DNA of 20,809 nt from DATJGF01 sp035495315 (GTDB taxonomy: Bacteria; Verrucomicrobiota; Verrucomicrobiia; Limisphaerales; UBA8199): contig DATJGF010000066.1 in assembly GCA_035495315.1 (NCBI GenBank), positions 1 to 20,809 on the forward strand. The letters run 5' to 3'. Positions 1-8,408 of the stretch are shown one piece after another; position 1 is the stretch's first letter; every line of letters begins with the position of its first letter. The notes under the pieces were generated by a model. It was not told the origin of the DNA. It was given only the letters and a program-made list of their open reading frames with translations, and did not search any database. Position numbers and translations under genes: made by a program.

Positions 1-2669
1 CGTCCCCAATACTCAAGTTCACCCCGGGTATTGTATCGCGCCAAATCGCCGCTGCGATACAGCCGGGCGCTCGATTTCGTGAAAGGGTCAGGAATAAAAC
101 GTTCTTGAGTGAGCTCAGGTCTGTTCAAATACCCGCGGGCAACACCTGCCCCCCCGACAAAAATCTCGCCTGGTACGCCGGGGGGGACCGGCTCCATGTC
201 CTCATCGAGTAAGTACAATTGAAGGTCGGGAATCGGAACGCCAATAGGGCTGGCGACGCCTTTGGCCAAATCAGCCTGCTGAATCACTCGATAAGTGACG
301 TGGACCGTCGTCTCGGTGATACCATACATATTGATAAGGCGGGGCTGTTGGTCTCCGTGCGTTTCGAACCACAGACGCAAACTCTGCAGGTCGAGGGCCT
401 CCCCACCGAAAACTACTGCGCGCAAGGCCAATGGCAAAGGCGCGGGCTCTTGCTCTTCGGCCCAGATCAACTGTTGGAATGCAGACGGGGTTTGGCTCAG
501 GATAGTGACTTTTTCCGCAGCCACCAACCTATAGAACTCTGCGGGAGAGCGCGTGATTTTATGAGGGACAATCAGCAGGCGGCCGCCGTAAAGTAACGCG
601 CCCCACATTTCCCAGACGGAAAAATCGAAGGTGTAAGAGTGAAAGAGGGACCATACGTCGCTGGACTTGAAATTGAACCAATGCTCTGTCTGGGCAAAAA
701 GACGGATGACATTCTGGTGTGTGATAACGACCCCTTTAGGTTTTCCCGTCGACCCTGAGGTATAAATTATATAGGCGGCGTTGTCTGCCTTGGCCGCAGC
801 AGAGAGGTTTTCTTCAGATTCTCTGCTGATCGTTGGCCACTCCGAATCCAGACAGATAGTCTTTGCGGCCGTAGGACCGAGCGCTTCCCTGAGGTTTTCA
901 TGAGTGAGGACAATCGGAGCGCCGGTGTCTTCCATTATGAAGCGGAGACGTTCCTTCGGATAGGTGGGGTCGATTGGGACGTATACCGCTCCGGCTTTCA
1001 AAACCGCCAGGATGGCAACAATCATCTCCGTTGATCGCTCAAGAAACAGTGCGATAGGCGTTTCCGGGCCGGCATTCAATCGGCGCAAGTGCCGCGCCAA
1101 TTGATTGGCTCGGGCGTTTAGTTCCCCATACGAGACGGTTTGCCGACCCAGGGTAATAGCTGTTGCTCCCTCCGAGGCCATTGCTTGCTGCTCGAACCTC
1201 TCATGAATGCACGTTTCGATCTGCGGCTCACTTGAGCATTGTGGTTGTGACAATAAACGCACTCGCTCGGCTTCGGTTAATAGTTGAAATTTCGATAGAC
1301 GCCACTCGGGTTGTGCAGTTATGCCCTTCAGCAAGGTTTCAAAATGGCGGACCCAGCGAGTGATAGTCGTCGGCTCAAACAAGTCAGTGCTGTACTCACA
1401 GCGAAGGTCCAGTCCACGGCTGGATTCCGTAAATAACAGGGTCCAATCAAACTTTGAGCCACCGTTGTCAACTTCCATGCGATCGACGAATAGGTCTGAC
1501 CCATAGCTTTCAAGGCTTGGAGATGGCTGCAAACCGCAGACAACCTGGAAGAGCGATTGGGTTCTCTGCGTACCCTCGGTCCGTAACTGGCGCAATACCT
1601 GATCTGCCGAGACAGACTGGTGCGCATCGGCGCCCAATACTGTCTCGCGAATTCGATGTAGGAGTTCGCAAAACGATGGGTTGCCCGTGAGGTCCGTCCG
1701 CAAGGGATGGGTATTGACGAAATGACCGATGAGGCATTGGGTCTCGACTGGATCCCGCCGGGTCATGGGCGCGCCGACCACAATATCCGTCTGATGGCAA
1801 TAGCGATTTAGGAATACCTTCAAAGCTCCGATTAAGGTCATGAACAATGTCACGCCTTGAGAACGGCTCAGCTGCTTCAAAGCCTGGGTCAGCTCGATGG
1901 GCAAGGTGAAAAACTGCGTGTGGCCACGAAAGGAAAGAAACGACGGGCGACGAAAATCCATCGCCAAAGCCAGGCGCGGCAGCGCTCCATCCAGCTTTTT
2001 TCGCCAGTATTCAAGGAGTTCTTGTAATGCTTGATCCTTCAGAGTTTCGCGTTGCCACACCGCAAAATCGGCGTACTGGATTGGTAACTCGGCGGCTGAT
2101 ATAAAACTGCCTGAGGAAATGGCGCGGTAGTTTCGTGCGAGCTCTTCGAACAACAAATTGAGCGACCATTGATCGCAGATAATGTGATGGAGATTGATTA
2201 AGAGCACGTGCTCTTCCTTGCCCAAGCGGAACAAAGTAGCCCTGGCAAGCGGGCCGTTTTCCAAATCAAAGGGACGTCCGGCTTCTGCTTTCAACAGGCA
2301 TTGCAGTTCGTCCGCGTTCGGTTTCAGGTGGCTGAGATCCTTTGACTCAAACGAGAAGCGGCCTGGCCGCAATACCATCTGGCTTGGGTTTCCATCGTGA
2401 TTCAGGAAGACGGTTCGAAGTGATTCATGCCGGCGCAGGAGCTCATCCAGACTCATTTGCAGCGCAGGGACATCCAGCCGCCCCCTGAAATGTCGCGCTT
2501 CAGGAATGTTGTAAGCCGAAATATCGGGCGCCATCTGGTGAATCAACCATAGGCTCTCCTGCATGAATGAGAGAGGAAACCGTCCGAGCGCACCTGCAAA
2601 CGCGTCTCCCGGACGCGCAGTTGCCTTGACATTGGCCTGGCCGACGAGCGGTGACTTGGTTTCAGTCAT
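1..2669 (-). CDS. Nonribosomal peptide synthetase, N-terminal part (condensation + adenylation), truncated by window edge
   Basis: I translated this frame by hand: it is open for 889 codons from the ATG at 2669 and leaves the window with no stop. Residues about 31-460 are a condensation domain, which forms the peptide bond: FMQESLW near 35, RRHESLRTVF at 79-88, the active-site motif HHIICDQ at 161-167, YADFAVW near 199-205, and IGHFVNT at 314-320. Residues about 488 onward are an adenylation domain that activates an amino acid as its AMP ester: LKAGAVYVPID, YTSGSTGKPKG at 636-646, FDFSVWE at 681-687, NMYGITETT near 780-788, GVARGYLNR, YRSGDLAR. Pocket residues aligned to GrsA give D-F-W-S-V-G-M-V-H, close to the threonine code DFWNIGMVHK, so threonine is a fair inference. 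The final HHxxxDG glycine is Gln167. No Shine-Dalgarno site precedes the start. The carrier domain and later modules lie outside the window; the product is unknown. Confidence 0.95.
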   Translation of the reverse strand, partial: MTETKSPLVGQANVKATARPGDAFAGALGRFPLSFMQESLWLIHQMAPDISAYNIPEARHFRGRLDVPALQMSLDELLRRHESLRTVFLNHDGNPSQMVLRPGRFSFESKDLSHLKPNADELQCLLKAEAGRPFDLENGPLARATLFRLGKEEHVLLINLHHIICDQWSLNLLFEELARNYRAISSGSFISAAELPIQYADFAVWQRETLKDQALQELLEYWRKKLDGALPRLALAMDFRRPSFLSFRGHTQFFTLPIELTQALKQLSRSQGVTLFMTLIGALKVFLNRYCHQTDIVVGAPMTRRDPVETQCLIGHFVNTHPLRTDLTGNPSFCELLHRIRETVLGADAHQSVSADQVLRQLRTEGTQRTQSLFQVVCGLQPSPSLESYGSDLFVDRMEVDNGGSKFDWTLLFTESSRGLDLRCEYSTDLFEPTTITRWVRHFETLLKGITAQPEWRLSKFQLLTEAERVRLLSQPQCSSEPQIETCIHERFEQQAMASEGATAITLGRQTVSYGELNARANQLARHLRRLNAGPETPIALFLERSTEMIVAILAVLKAGAVYVPIDPTYPKERLRFIMEDTGAPIVLTHENLREALGPTAAKTICLDSEWPTISRESEENLSAAAKADNAAYIIYTSGSTGKPKGVVITHQNVIRLFAQTEHWFNFKSSDVWSLFHSYTFDFSVWEMWGALLYGGRLLIVPHKITRSPAEFYRLVAAEKVTILSQTPSAFQQLIWAEEQEPAPLPLALRAVVFGGEALDLQSLRLWFETHGDQQPRLINMYGITETTVHVTYRVIQQADLAKGVASPIGVPIPDLQLYLLDEDMEPVPPGVPGEIFVGGAGVARGYLNRPELTQERFIPDPFTKSSARLYRSGDLARYNTRGELEYWG

Positions 2670-3099
2670 GGTTTTGAACAAATCAATGCAGCCGGGCCGA
2701 CCAACGCAGCAATGTTGGCAACCGACTTCACCTTAAGGAGGCGAAGTATTCCTGCCGTTCGTGAGCCCGGTGCAAAATCCAAAAATCCCAAAAACCAGAT
2801 TGCGTGCGTTTCGCACTGCCCAGGAGTGTTCCGACGCGATTCCAGCCCGGTACGTGCGCGCTCTCGGGCGACCCGGAGGAAAAAACGGAGGCCGGACCAA
2901 AGCCGGAGACACGCTTTAGGTGACAGATAGAGGACTGCTGTGTCGGTTGCCATACGACTGCCCCAATCCTATTTCGGCACCGGGCAGTGAGTAAGTGGGT
3001 GAAAACCTAGCTCTCGGATACCGCGCACCCCAACGGCAAAGTCAGAAAAATCCCGGCCAATTCCGAGTGTCCGACTTGACCCGCCCACAGCTACCAAGC
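2670..3099. other. Intergenic region between the divergent peptide synthetase and sensor kinase genes
   Basis: These 430 bases separate two genes transcribed away from each other, so they should hold both promoters, but I see no convincing -35/-10 pair. A Shine-Dalgarno-like TAAGGAGG stands on the plus strand at 2734-2741. An A-rich tract made of repeated AAAATCC-like words lies at about 2774-2798. A small open frame is listed separately. No strong terminator or transfer RNA is visible. Confidence 0.5.
2761..2919 (+). CDS. Possible small basic protein, 52 residues, unknown function
   Basis: This frame begins at GTG and ends at TAG. The peptide is basic and reads like a real protein in its middle and end (RLRAFRTAQECSDAIPARYV, then LGRPGGKNGGRTKAGD), whereas the two longer overlapping frames here look random. 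The frame is open from 2737, just after a TAAGGAGG at 2734-2741. That site is about 19 bases from the GTG, too far for ordinary use, while an in-frame CTG at 2752 would be at normal spacing. I do not recognise the family. It could be a genuine small gene, the remnant of a longer one, or chance. Confidence 0.27.
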   Translation: MSPVQNPKIPKTRLRAFRTAQECSDAIPARYVRALGRPGGKNGGRTKAGDTL

Positions 3100-4716
3100 A
3101 TGTTTCAGGATGTGGTTCTGGCTCGACCCGGCCATGGACTGTGGCGAAACCGTTTAACCAGTTTCCGGCTTATCGAAAAGAAGCTACGTATTTTGATGGT
3201 CGAGGACGAAGTGCAAGACGCGACACTCGTCGAACACACTCTCAAGCAAGGCGGATTTGATTTCTCTTTTAAACGCGTTGACACCGAACCGGAATACGTG
3301 CGAGAACTCGAACGATTCCATCCGTCGGTGATCCTGTCGGATCACGGCTTGCCGGCATTCGACGGATTCAGTGCCTTGTCGATAGCGCAGCGCGAGGCGC
3401 CGGACACCCCTTTTATTTTCGTCACCGGCTCACTGGGCGAAGAGATGACGATTCAGGCTCTAAAGAGCGGGGCAACCGATTTTATCCTGAAACACCGCCT
3501 CAACGCCTTACCTCCGGCGATCCATCGGGCTTTGCGGCAGGCCGAATTCCGCCAGGAACGCAAGAAAGCGGAGGAAGCGCTGCTATCCAGTGAGGAGCGC
3601 TACCGGACACTAGTCGAGCTCTCGCCCGATGCCCTGTTCGTTCAGATTGAGGAAAAAATTGTTTTTATTAATTCCGCCGGAGTGAAGCTTTTCCGGGCGG
3701 GCAATCCCGACCAATTGATCGGCCGCAGCGTGCGAGAGCTCGTGCATCCGGATTACTGGGAGCGGGTACGTCAGCGCCGGCGCCGAATGATTTCTGAGGG
3801 AAAACCGATTCCCTTTATGGAACAAAAATGGCTCCGCCTGGACGGCACGCCAGTTGATGTAGAAGTCGCCGCCGCCCCGTTGGTTTTTGCCGGCAAAACC
3901 GCAGCGCAAGTCATTGCTCATGACATTACGGAGCGCAAGCAGACCGAACAGGAGATCCGCCGGCTTAATGCCGACTTGGAACGGCGGGTGGCCGAACGGA
4001 CCGGCGAATTGGAGGAGGCGAATAAGGAATTGGAGGCTTTCAGCTATTCCGTCTCGCACGATTTACGCGCTCCGCTGCGACACATTGAAGGATTTGTCGA
4101 GATTCTCCGTGGTTGCAGCGCCGACGCGCTCGACACCGAATCGACTCAACACCTGGAAACCATCGCCGGTTCAGCCAGGCAAATGGGCCGGTTGATTGAC
4201 GATCTGCTCGCCTTTTCCCGCACCGCTCGCGCGGAGCTGAAGAAGACAAGAATTCATCTGACGGAGGTAGTCAAAGGCATGATCCGCGATTTGGGCCAGG
4301 AAACTGAAGGCCGCGACATCGAGTGGATTATAGGAGAACTTACGGAAGTCGATGCCGATCCCGCGCTGCTGCGACAGGTGCTCTTAAATCTCATCAGCAA
4401 TGCTCTCAAGTATACCCGGACTCGCAAGCAGGCGCGGATTGAAATTGGCAGCAATCCCGGGAAGCGTGAGCGAATTGTGTTCGTTCGGGACAATGGTGTC
4501 GGCTTTGACATGCGCTACGCCCATAAATTGTTCGGCGTCTTCCAACGCCTGCACCGAGCGTCGGATTTTGAGGGTACCGGCATTGGGCTGGCAAATGTTC
4601 GACGCATCATTCACAGGCACGGCGGGCGCACCTGGGCCGAAGGGGAACTCAACAAAGGGGCGACATTTTATTTTTCCCTACCAGAAGGGACTTATCGCAG
4701 GCGCTCAGCCTCCTGA
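3100..4716 (+). CDS. Soluble hybrid sensor histidine kinase: REC - PAS - HisKA - HATPase
   Basis: A signal-transduction kinase that should take phosphate on an N-terminal receiver, sense through PAS and autophosphorylate a histidine. Counting from an upstream in-frame GTG at 2995, the receiver spans about 63-182 (acidic pair E70/D71, phosphoacceptor D116, T144, K166). PAS spans about 200-316, a coiled coil 316-349, and the phosphorylated H355 sits in SVSHDLRAPLRH. The ATPase has an N box at N465/N469 (LLNLISNALKY), G1 at D499-G503 (DNGVGFD) and G2 at G527-G531 (GTGIGL). There is no membrane segment, so it is cytoplasmic. I placed the start at ATG 3100 (residue 36) because the upstream 35 residues look non-coding; the GTG remains possible. 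It stops three bases before the convergent oxidoreductase gene ends. The signal and the output partner are unknown; no response-regulator gene is adjacent. Confidence 0.92.
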   Translation: MFQDVVLARPGHGLWRNRLTSFRLIEKKLRILMVEDEVQDATLVEHTLKQGGFDFSFKRVDTEPEYVRELERFHPSVILSDHGLPAFDGFSALSIAQREAPDTPFIFVTGSLGEEMTIQALKSGATDFILKHRLNALPPAIHRALRQAEFRQERKKAEEALLSSEERYRTLVELSPDALFVQIEEKIVFINSAGVKLFRAGNPDQLIGRSVRELVHPDYWERVRQRRRRMISEGKPIPFMEQKWLRLDGTPVDVEVAAAPLVFAGKTAAQVIAHDITERKQTEQEIRRLNADLERRVAERTGELEEANKELEAFSYSVSHDLRAPLRHIEGFVEILRGCSADALDTESTQHLETIAGSARQMGRLIDDLLAFSRTARAELKKTRIHLTEVVKGMIRDLGQETEGRDIEWIIGELTEVDADPALLRQVLLNLISNALKYTRTRKQARIEIGSNPGKRERIVFVRDNGVGFDMRYAHKLFGVFQRLHRASDFEGTGIGLANVRRIIHRHGGRTWAEGELNKGATFYFSLPEGTYRRRSAS

Positions 4717-4719
4717 GGT

Positions 4720-5874
4720 TCAACGTATAAACGACCGGGTAAAATCTTCGTTTGAAATCTCAGCGGTCTTCTTTTCGTGTTTTGACTCAGCAATCAGTTT
4801 CTGCAGCTTTTGTTCATACGCCTGACTATTTAGAGGCAACTCGATAGTCTGTCCGGTTAACGAGGAGTATAAAATGACATTCGCCAATTCTATCGAGTGA
4901 ATGCCCTCCTCTCCGGGCGCAATTAGCGGTTCACCTTGAGTAATGGCATTGATGAAATTTTGCATCAGGATCGCATGCGGGTTCGCCGCGTTCACAAATG
5001 GGATGTCCACTTGCCACACTTCGGGTTTGGCGAAACCGAGCCGGGCCGTCTTGCTGAACTGCACCATATCCACTTCGTTCCGCGTAAACATCAGTTTGTC
5101 GTTTTCCAACACGAGCCTGCCGCGGGTGCCTGCGATCTCAAAACGATTGGCGCCCGGCGCCTCGCCCGTCGAGGAAACAAACGTCCCGGTGCCTGCGGCG
5201 TGATACTCCAGATACGCCGTCACATTGTCCTCAACTTCGATGTCGTGGAAGCGGCCGAGTTGACAAAAGCCTCGTACGCGGGCGGGCATCCCCAGCAACC
5301 ATTGCATGATGTCGAGATTATGCAGACACTGATTGAGCAAGACGCCGCCGCCCTCGCCGCGCCAGGTCGCTCGCCAGCCGCCGCTGGCGTAATAGGCTTC
5401 CGTCCGGAACCAGTCGGTCATAATCCAGCTGACCCGTACAATTGAACCCAATTCGCCGTTCCGAATGAGGGCTTGAATCTTTTGATAGCGAGGTTCGGCG
5501 CGCAACTGAAACATCCCTGCGAAGACCAGCTTGGGATTTTCGGCGTGGGCGGCAATCAACCGTTCGGCATCGGCCTTGTGCGCCGAGATCGGCTTTTCGA
5601 CCATAACGTGGAGGCCTTGCCGCAGCGCCGTGATCCCTAGACTTGTGTGTTGATAATGAGGCGTCGCAATGATTACGGCGTCCACCAGGCCAGAGCTGAT
5701 CAGTGCCTCACCTTCTCCAAATCTTTTGAGTGAGGCGTACTTCTCGAGTTTGGCGGGCACAGCGTCCGAAATGGCGACCAGTTCAGCACCTGTGATCTTG
5801 CCGCCTGTAAGGTAATTGGCATGGTGCTGTCCAATGTTTCCCATCCCAATCAGTCCCAATCGAACTTTGGTCAT
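4720..5874 (-). CDS. Gfo/Idh/MocA-family NAD(P)-dependent oxidoreductase
   Basis: A 384-residue enzyme of the family that oxidises or reduces sugars, inositols and related polyols with NAD(P). The N-terminal Rossmann fold starts GLIGMGNIG, with the dinucleotide-binding GxGxxG at residues 10-15. The family motif VEKP at 92-95 holds catalytic Lys94. The C-terminal half has GGGVLLNQCLHNLD (175-188), where His185 and Asp188 sit at the expected active-site helix. Length is usual for the family and no signal peptide is present, so it is cytoplasmic. The start ATG at 5874 is 55 bases downstream of the ligD stop, so the two may share a transcript, although their functions show no link. The substrate cannot be read from sequence. 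The tail after about residue 355 is Lys/Glu-rich and not part of the fold. Confidence 0.93.
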   Translation of the reverse strand: MTKVRLGLIGMGNIGQHHANYLTGGKITGAELVAISDAVPAKLEKYASLKRFGEGEALISSGLVDAVIIATPHYQHTSLGITALRQGLHVMVEKPISAHKADAERLIAAHAENPKLVFAGMFQLRAEPRYQKIQALIRNGELGSIVRVSWIMTDWFRTEAYYASGGWRATWRGEGGGVLLNQCLHNLDIMQWLLGMPARVRGFCQLGRFHDIEVEDNVTAYLEYHAAGTGTFVSSTGEAPGANRFEIAGTRGRLVLENDKLMFTRNEVDMVQFSKTARLGFAKPEVWQVDIPFVNAANPHAILMQNFINAITQGEPLIAPGEEGIHSIELANVILYSSLTGQTIELPLNSQAYEQKLQKLIAESKHEKKTAEISNEDFTRSFIR

Positions 5875-5929
5875 AAGCGAAGTTTAGAAGGCCGGCCGGA
5901 GGTGACGAGACGAAACTTGCCCACTGGCC

Positions 5930-7609
5930 CTAGGCTGGTTCCTCGCGCACCACTTCTTTAGCGTTTTTGTCCTCCCGGAGACCCAGGAAAGCGGGTTGGC
6001 GGAGGTGGTGGTCGCGTGTCCATTCCGAAAATCGGACCTGGCAGACAAGTCTGGGTTCGAGCCAGGTGCATGCCTTCATCTCAGTAGCGGTCAATCCACC
6101 GCTGGTGCTCCTTTTTTCGGGCAGGTTTGCAAAGGGGCAATCGGGGCGAGTCAATTTTTGAAATGTGTGATGCAAGCGGGCCAGGGTCTGCTCGTCAAAG
6201 CCTGTTCCCACTTTCGCGGCAAATATCAACTGTTTTCCTTGATAATACCCGATCAAAATCGCTCCAAAGTGCTCGCGCGCTCCCTTTGGCCGAGTATAGC
6301 CGCCTATGACAAATTCCTGTTCCCGGGTCCATTTAAACTTTACCCATGCTCCAGTCCGGCGGCCGGATTCATAAGTCGAGTCCTTTCGCTTTGCTACCAG
6401 GCCCTCAAGCCCCCTATTTTTCATTTCTTTCACGAGGCGTTCTGAATCGGCTTGAATACTAGGCGAGAATCGGACCGTGGACCGGAGCGAAGCAACCAGC
6501 GCTTGGGCCATTGCTTTGCGTTGCCAAAGGGGCAGGCCAGAAAGGTCCCGACCCTGAAGATTCAACAAATCGAAAACATAATACAAAAGCGGCGGCCGTC
6601 TGCTGCCAGCGCGATGATACGATTGCAGCAGCTGAAATGACGAACGACCTTCCGGATCGAGCGCGACCACTTCCCCATCCAGGACCGCTTGGTCGGCCGC
6701 CAGCCGGCGTAAGGCGTCCATAATGGCTGGATACTTGAGACTCAAGTTCTTTTCTGTCCGGGAAAATAGGCTTAGTGCTTTCTCATTCTTCACTAGCAAA
6801 CCGCGAACCCCGTCAAATTTTACCTCGTAAACCCAGTCCTCACCTTTGGGAAGCTCGTCGCGCAGTAACGCTTTCATCGGTTCGACGTAGCGTGCTGGTG
6901 CCTTGGGCAATTCTCTGAGATCAATACCGAGCGACTCAGCTAAAGAATGCAAGTCCTCCGGAGCGGTTGCGCGTTGCTGTCGGACAAGCTTGCGGCTCTC
7001 ACTCTTGCCGTTCGCACCGCGATTGCTGCTCCACACGCGTTTTACTTGGGCGGAGGCGATCTGGTCTAAAGTGCGCCTGCTTATAACCGAACGTTGTGCT
7101 GCAGATTTTGAAAGTGGTGGCAAATCAGTGACGCTCTTGAGCAACAGCCATTGGGGTTTCTGCTCCTGCTCGGTGCTGCGCATGCGAATCAGAGCCCATT
7201 CACCTTTGAGCTTTTTTCCATGAAGAATAAAATGAAGTTTACCGGATTGTAGAGCTTGCATAGGGGCTCCTCCCACAACCTCGTAGGTCCCTTTGTCCCA
7301 CACCATAACTGTGCCTGCCCCATAACTGCCTTCGGGTATGGTCCCTTCGAAATCCCGGTAATCGAAAGGGTGATCTTCCACCTGGATTGCCAGGTGCTTC
7401 TCTCCACGCCGTGTCGGAAAACCCTTTGGCACCGCCCACGATTTGAGAACCCCTTCCAATTCCAGCCGAAAATCGTAGTGCAAGTGCGAGGCGGCGTGTT
7501 TTTGCACGACGAAATTCGGGCCATGGAGTTCCTTTCTTTCATCTGTTCGCCCTCGCGGTTCGGGACTGCGTTGAAAGTCGCGTTTGGCTTTGTACTCTCG
7601 TAAACTCAT
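5930..7609 (-). CDS. ligD: ATP-dependent DNA ligase LigD, phosphoesterase-ligase form
   Basis: The end-processing and sealing enzyme of bacterial non-homologous end joining. Counting from an in-frame ATG at 7645, the 3'-phosphoesterase domain covers about 40-165, with QKHAASHLHYDFRLE giving H50, H56, D58 and R60, plus H92 in VEDHP. The ligase domain starts near 250: nucleotidyl-accepting K276 in EVKFDGVRG, motif III LDGEVVALD (322-330), motif IV EGLVAKR (414-420), motif V WVKFKW (434-439), then the OB-fold to the end. The polymerase domain found in three-domain LigD proteins is absent. I chose ATG 7609 (residue 13) because the family typically begins MSLREYKAKRDF and GGGAGCGG lies just upstream; the longer start is less likely. 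No Ku or LigD-type polymerase gene lies in the window; partners may be elsewhere. Confidence 0.95.
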   Translation of the reverse strand: MSLREYKAKRDFQRSPEPRGRTDERKELHGPNFVVQKHAASHLHYDFRLELEGVLKSWAVPKGFPTRRGEKHLAIQVEDHPFDYRDFEGTIPEGSYGAGTVMVWDKGTYEVVGGAPMQALQSGKLHFILHGKKLKGEWALIRMRSTEQEQKPQWLLLKSVTDLPPLSKSAAQRSVISRRTLDQIASAQVKRVWSSNRGANGKSESRKLVRQQRATAPEDLHSLAESLGIDLRELPKAPARYVEPMKALLRDELPKGEDWVYEVKFDGVRGLLVKNEKALSLFSRTEKNLSLKYPAIMDALRRLAADQAVLDGEVVALDPEGRSSFQLLQSYHRAGSRRPPLLYYVFDLLNLQGRDLSGLPLWQRKAMAQALVASLRSTVRFSPSIQADSERLVKEMKNRGLEGLVAKRKDSTYESGRRTGAWVKFKWTREQEFVIGGYTRPKGAREHFGAILIGYYQGKQLIFAAKVGTGFDEQTLARLHHTFQKLTRPDCPFANLPEKRSTSGGLTATEMKACTWLEPRLVCQVRFSEWTRDHHLRQPAFLGLREDKNAKEVVREEPA

Positions 7610-7746
7610 GAAACCGCTCCCGTGGGAGATTCCGTCTTGAGGCACAATACATCAGATTAATGCCGCCGACGAATGGACCGCAGGGAAGGGGAACACTCCT
7701 CTTTACAATTCTGTCGCAGATGATCCTGCGAATGGGCTCGCCGAGA

Positions 7747-8328
7747 TTAATCGGTCACGTTCCAACGCGGCGAACTCACGTCGCGTTGAACAAAACCGGC
7801 CAAGCTGGATAAGCTGTTTTCGCTGAACCTCGAACGATTTGGATCACCGCTATATTTATCGTTTTCGCGACCAGGCCACACCTCGGGTTCGGCAAAGAAT
7901 TCCATATTGCCTTTTTGCGCAACTTGCGCCAAGTAACGCTGAGCAGAATTGACTTGCCGCTCCTCCTCACCTTTACGCGCAAACAGAGCGACTAGCGCCA
8001 GAGGACTTGGGGGGATAGGCAGCCATGCGTCAATCCAAGCTTTGACGTGATCTGGTAAATCGCCCCCGTTGCTGGAAATCATGATGATGTCGGCGGTGGC
8101 TGCGTCTTCGACCGCGATGTCGCGGAGCTTGGGCAACATCAGTACATCGAATTTCCACATCTGATTGGTGAAGCGGCAATCGCGCCCGAGGTTCTCCACC
8201 AGGAAATCATAAGTCTTCTTCGCATGCTTGCCGCTCTCGAAGTCTTCATAGGCAATGACGACATTAAAGGAGGAGTCCGCATCCGTAGATGCACAATTCA
8301 GAGGAGGGCAAATTGGACCGTCTTGCAT
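7747..8328 (-). CDS. Hypothetical protein, 193 residues, probably phylum-specific
   Basis: I do not recognise a named domain, although the sequence resembles conserved hypothetical proteins of Verrucomicrobiota. The central part alternates hydrophobic strands and helices: FNVVIAYEDFESGKHAKKTY near 21-40, LMLPKLRDIAVEDAATADII, then IISSNGGDLPDHVKAWIDAW with the candidate loop SSNGGDLP. This resembles a three-layer alpha/beta fold such as a receiver or flavodoxin-like domain, but the receiver residues are not convincingly present. The last 50 residues are polar and probably disordered. There is no signal peptide or membrane segment. The gene lies between DUF554 (80-base gap) and ligD (about 100 bases to its ATG), all on the minus strand, so co-transcription is possible. 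It is probably a real gene because of its coherent protein-like sequence; function unknown. Confidence 0.75.
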   Translation of the reverse strand: MQDGPICPPLNCASTDADSSFNVVIAYEDFESGKHAKKTYDFLVENLGRDCRFTNQMWKFDVLMLPKLRDIAVEDAATADIIMISSNGGDLPDHVKAWIDAWLPIPPSPLALVALFARKGEEERQVNSAQRYLAQVAQKGNMEFFAEPEVWPGRENDKYSGDPNRSRFSENSLSSLAGFVQRDVSSPRWNVTD

Positions 8329-8408
8329 AACCGCGATTTTAAACCGATCGAATCGTTCTCAAATGGGGTCTTAACCCTAGAACGGATCGCTTGCTGTTCT
8401 GGACCCCA

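Noticed and set aside
2774..2798. A-rich words of the AAAATCC type repeated in a row.
   Set aside because: Too short and irregular for a CRISPR or tandem repeat; probably simple-sequence drift in an intergenic region.
2666..2953. A 95-codon minus-strand frame whose stop overlaps the peptide synthetase ATG (ATGA).
   Set aside because: The overlap looks like coupling, but the peptide has no natural composition and no ribosome site; a better-looking short frame lies on the other strand.
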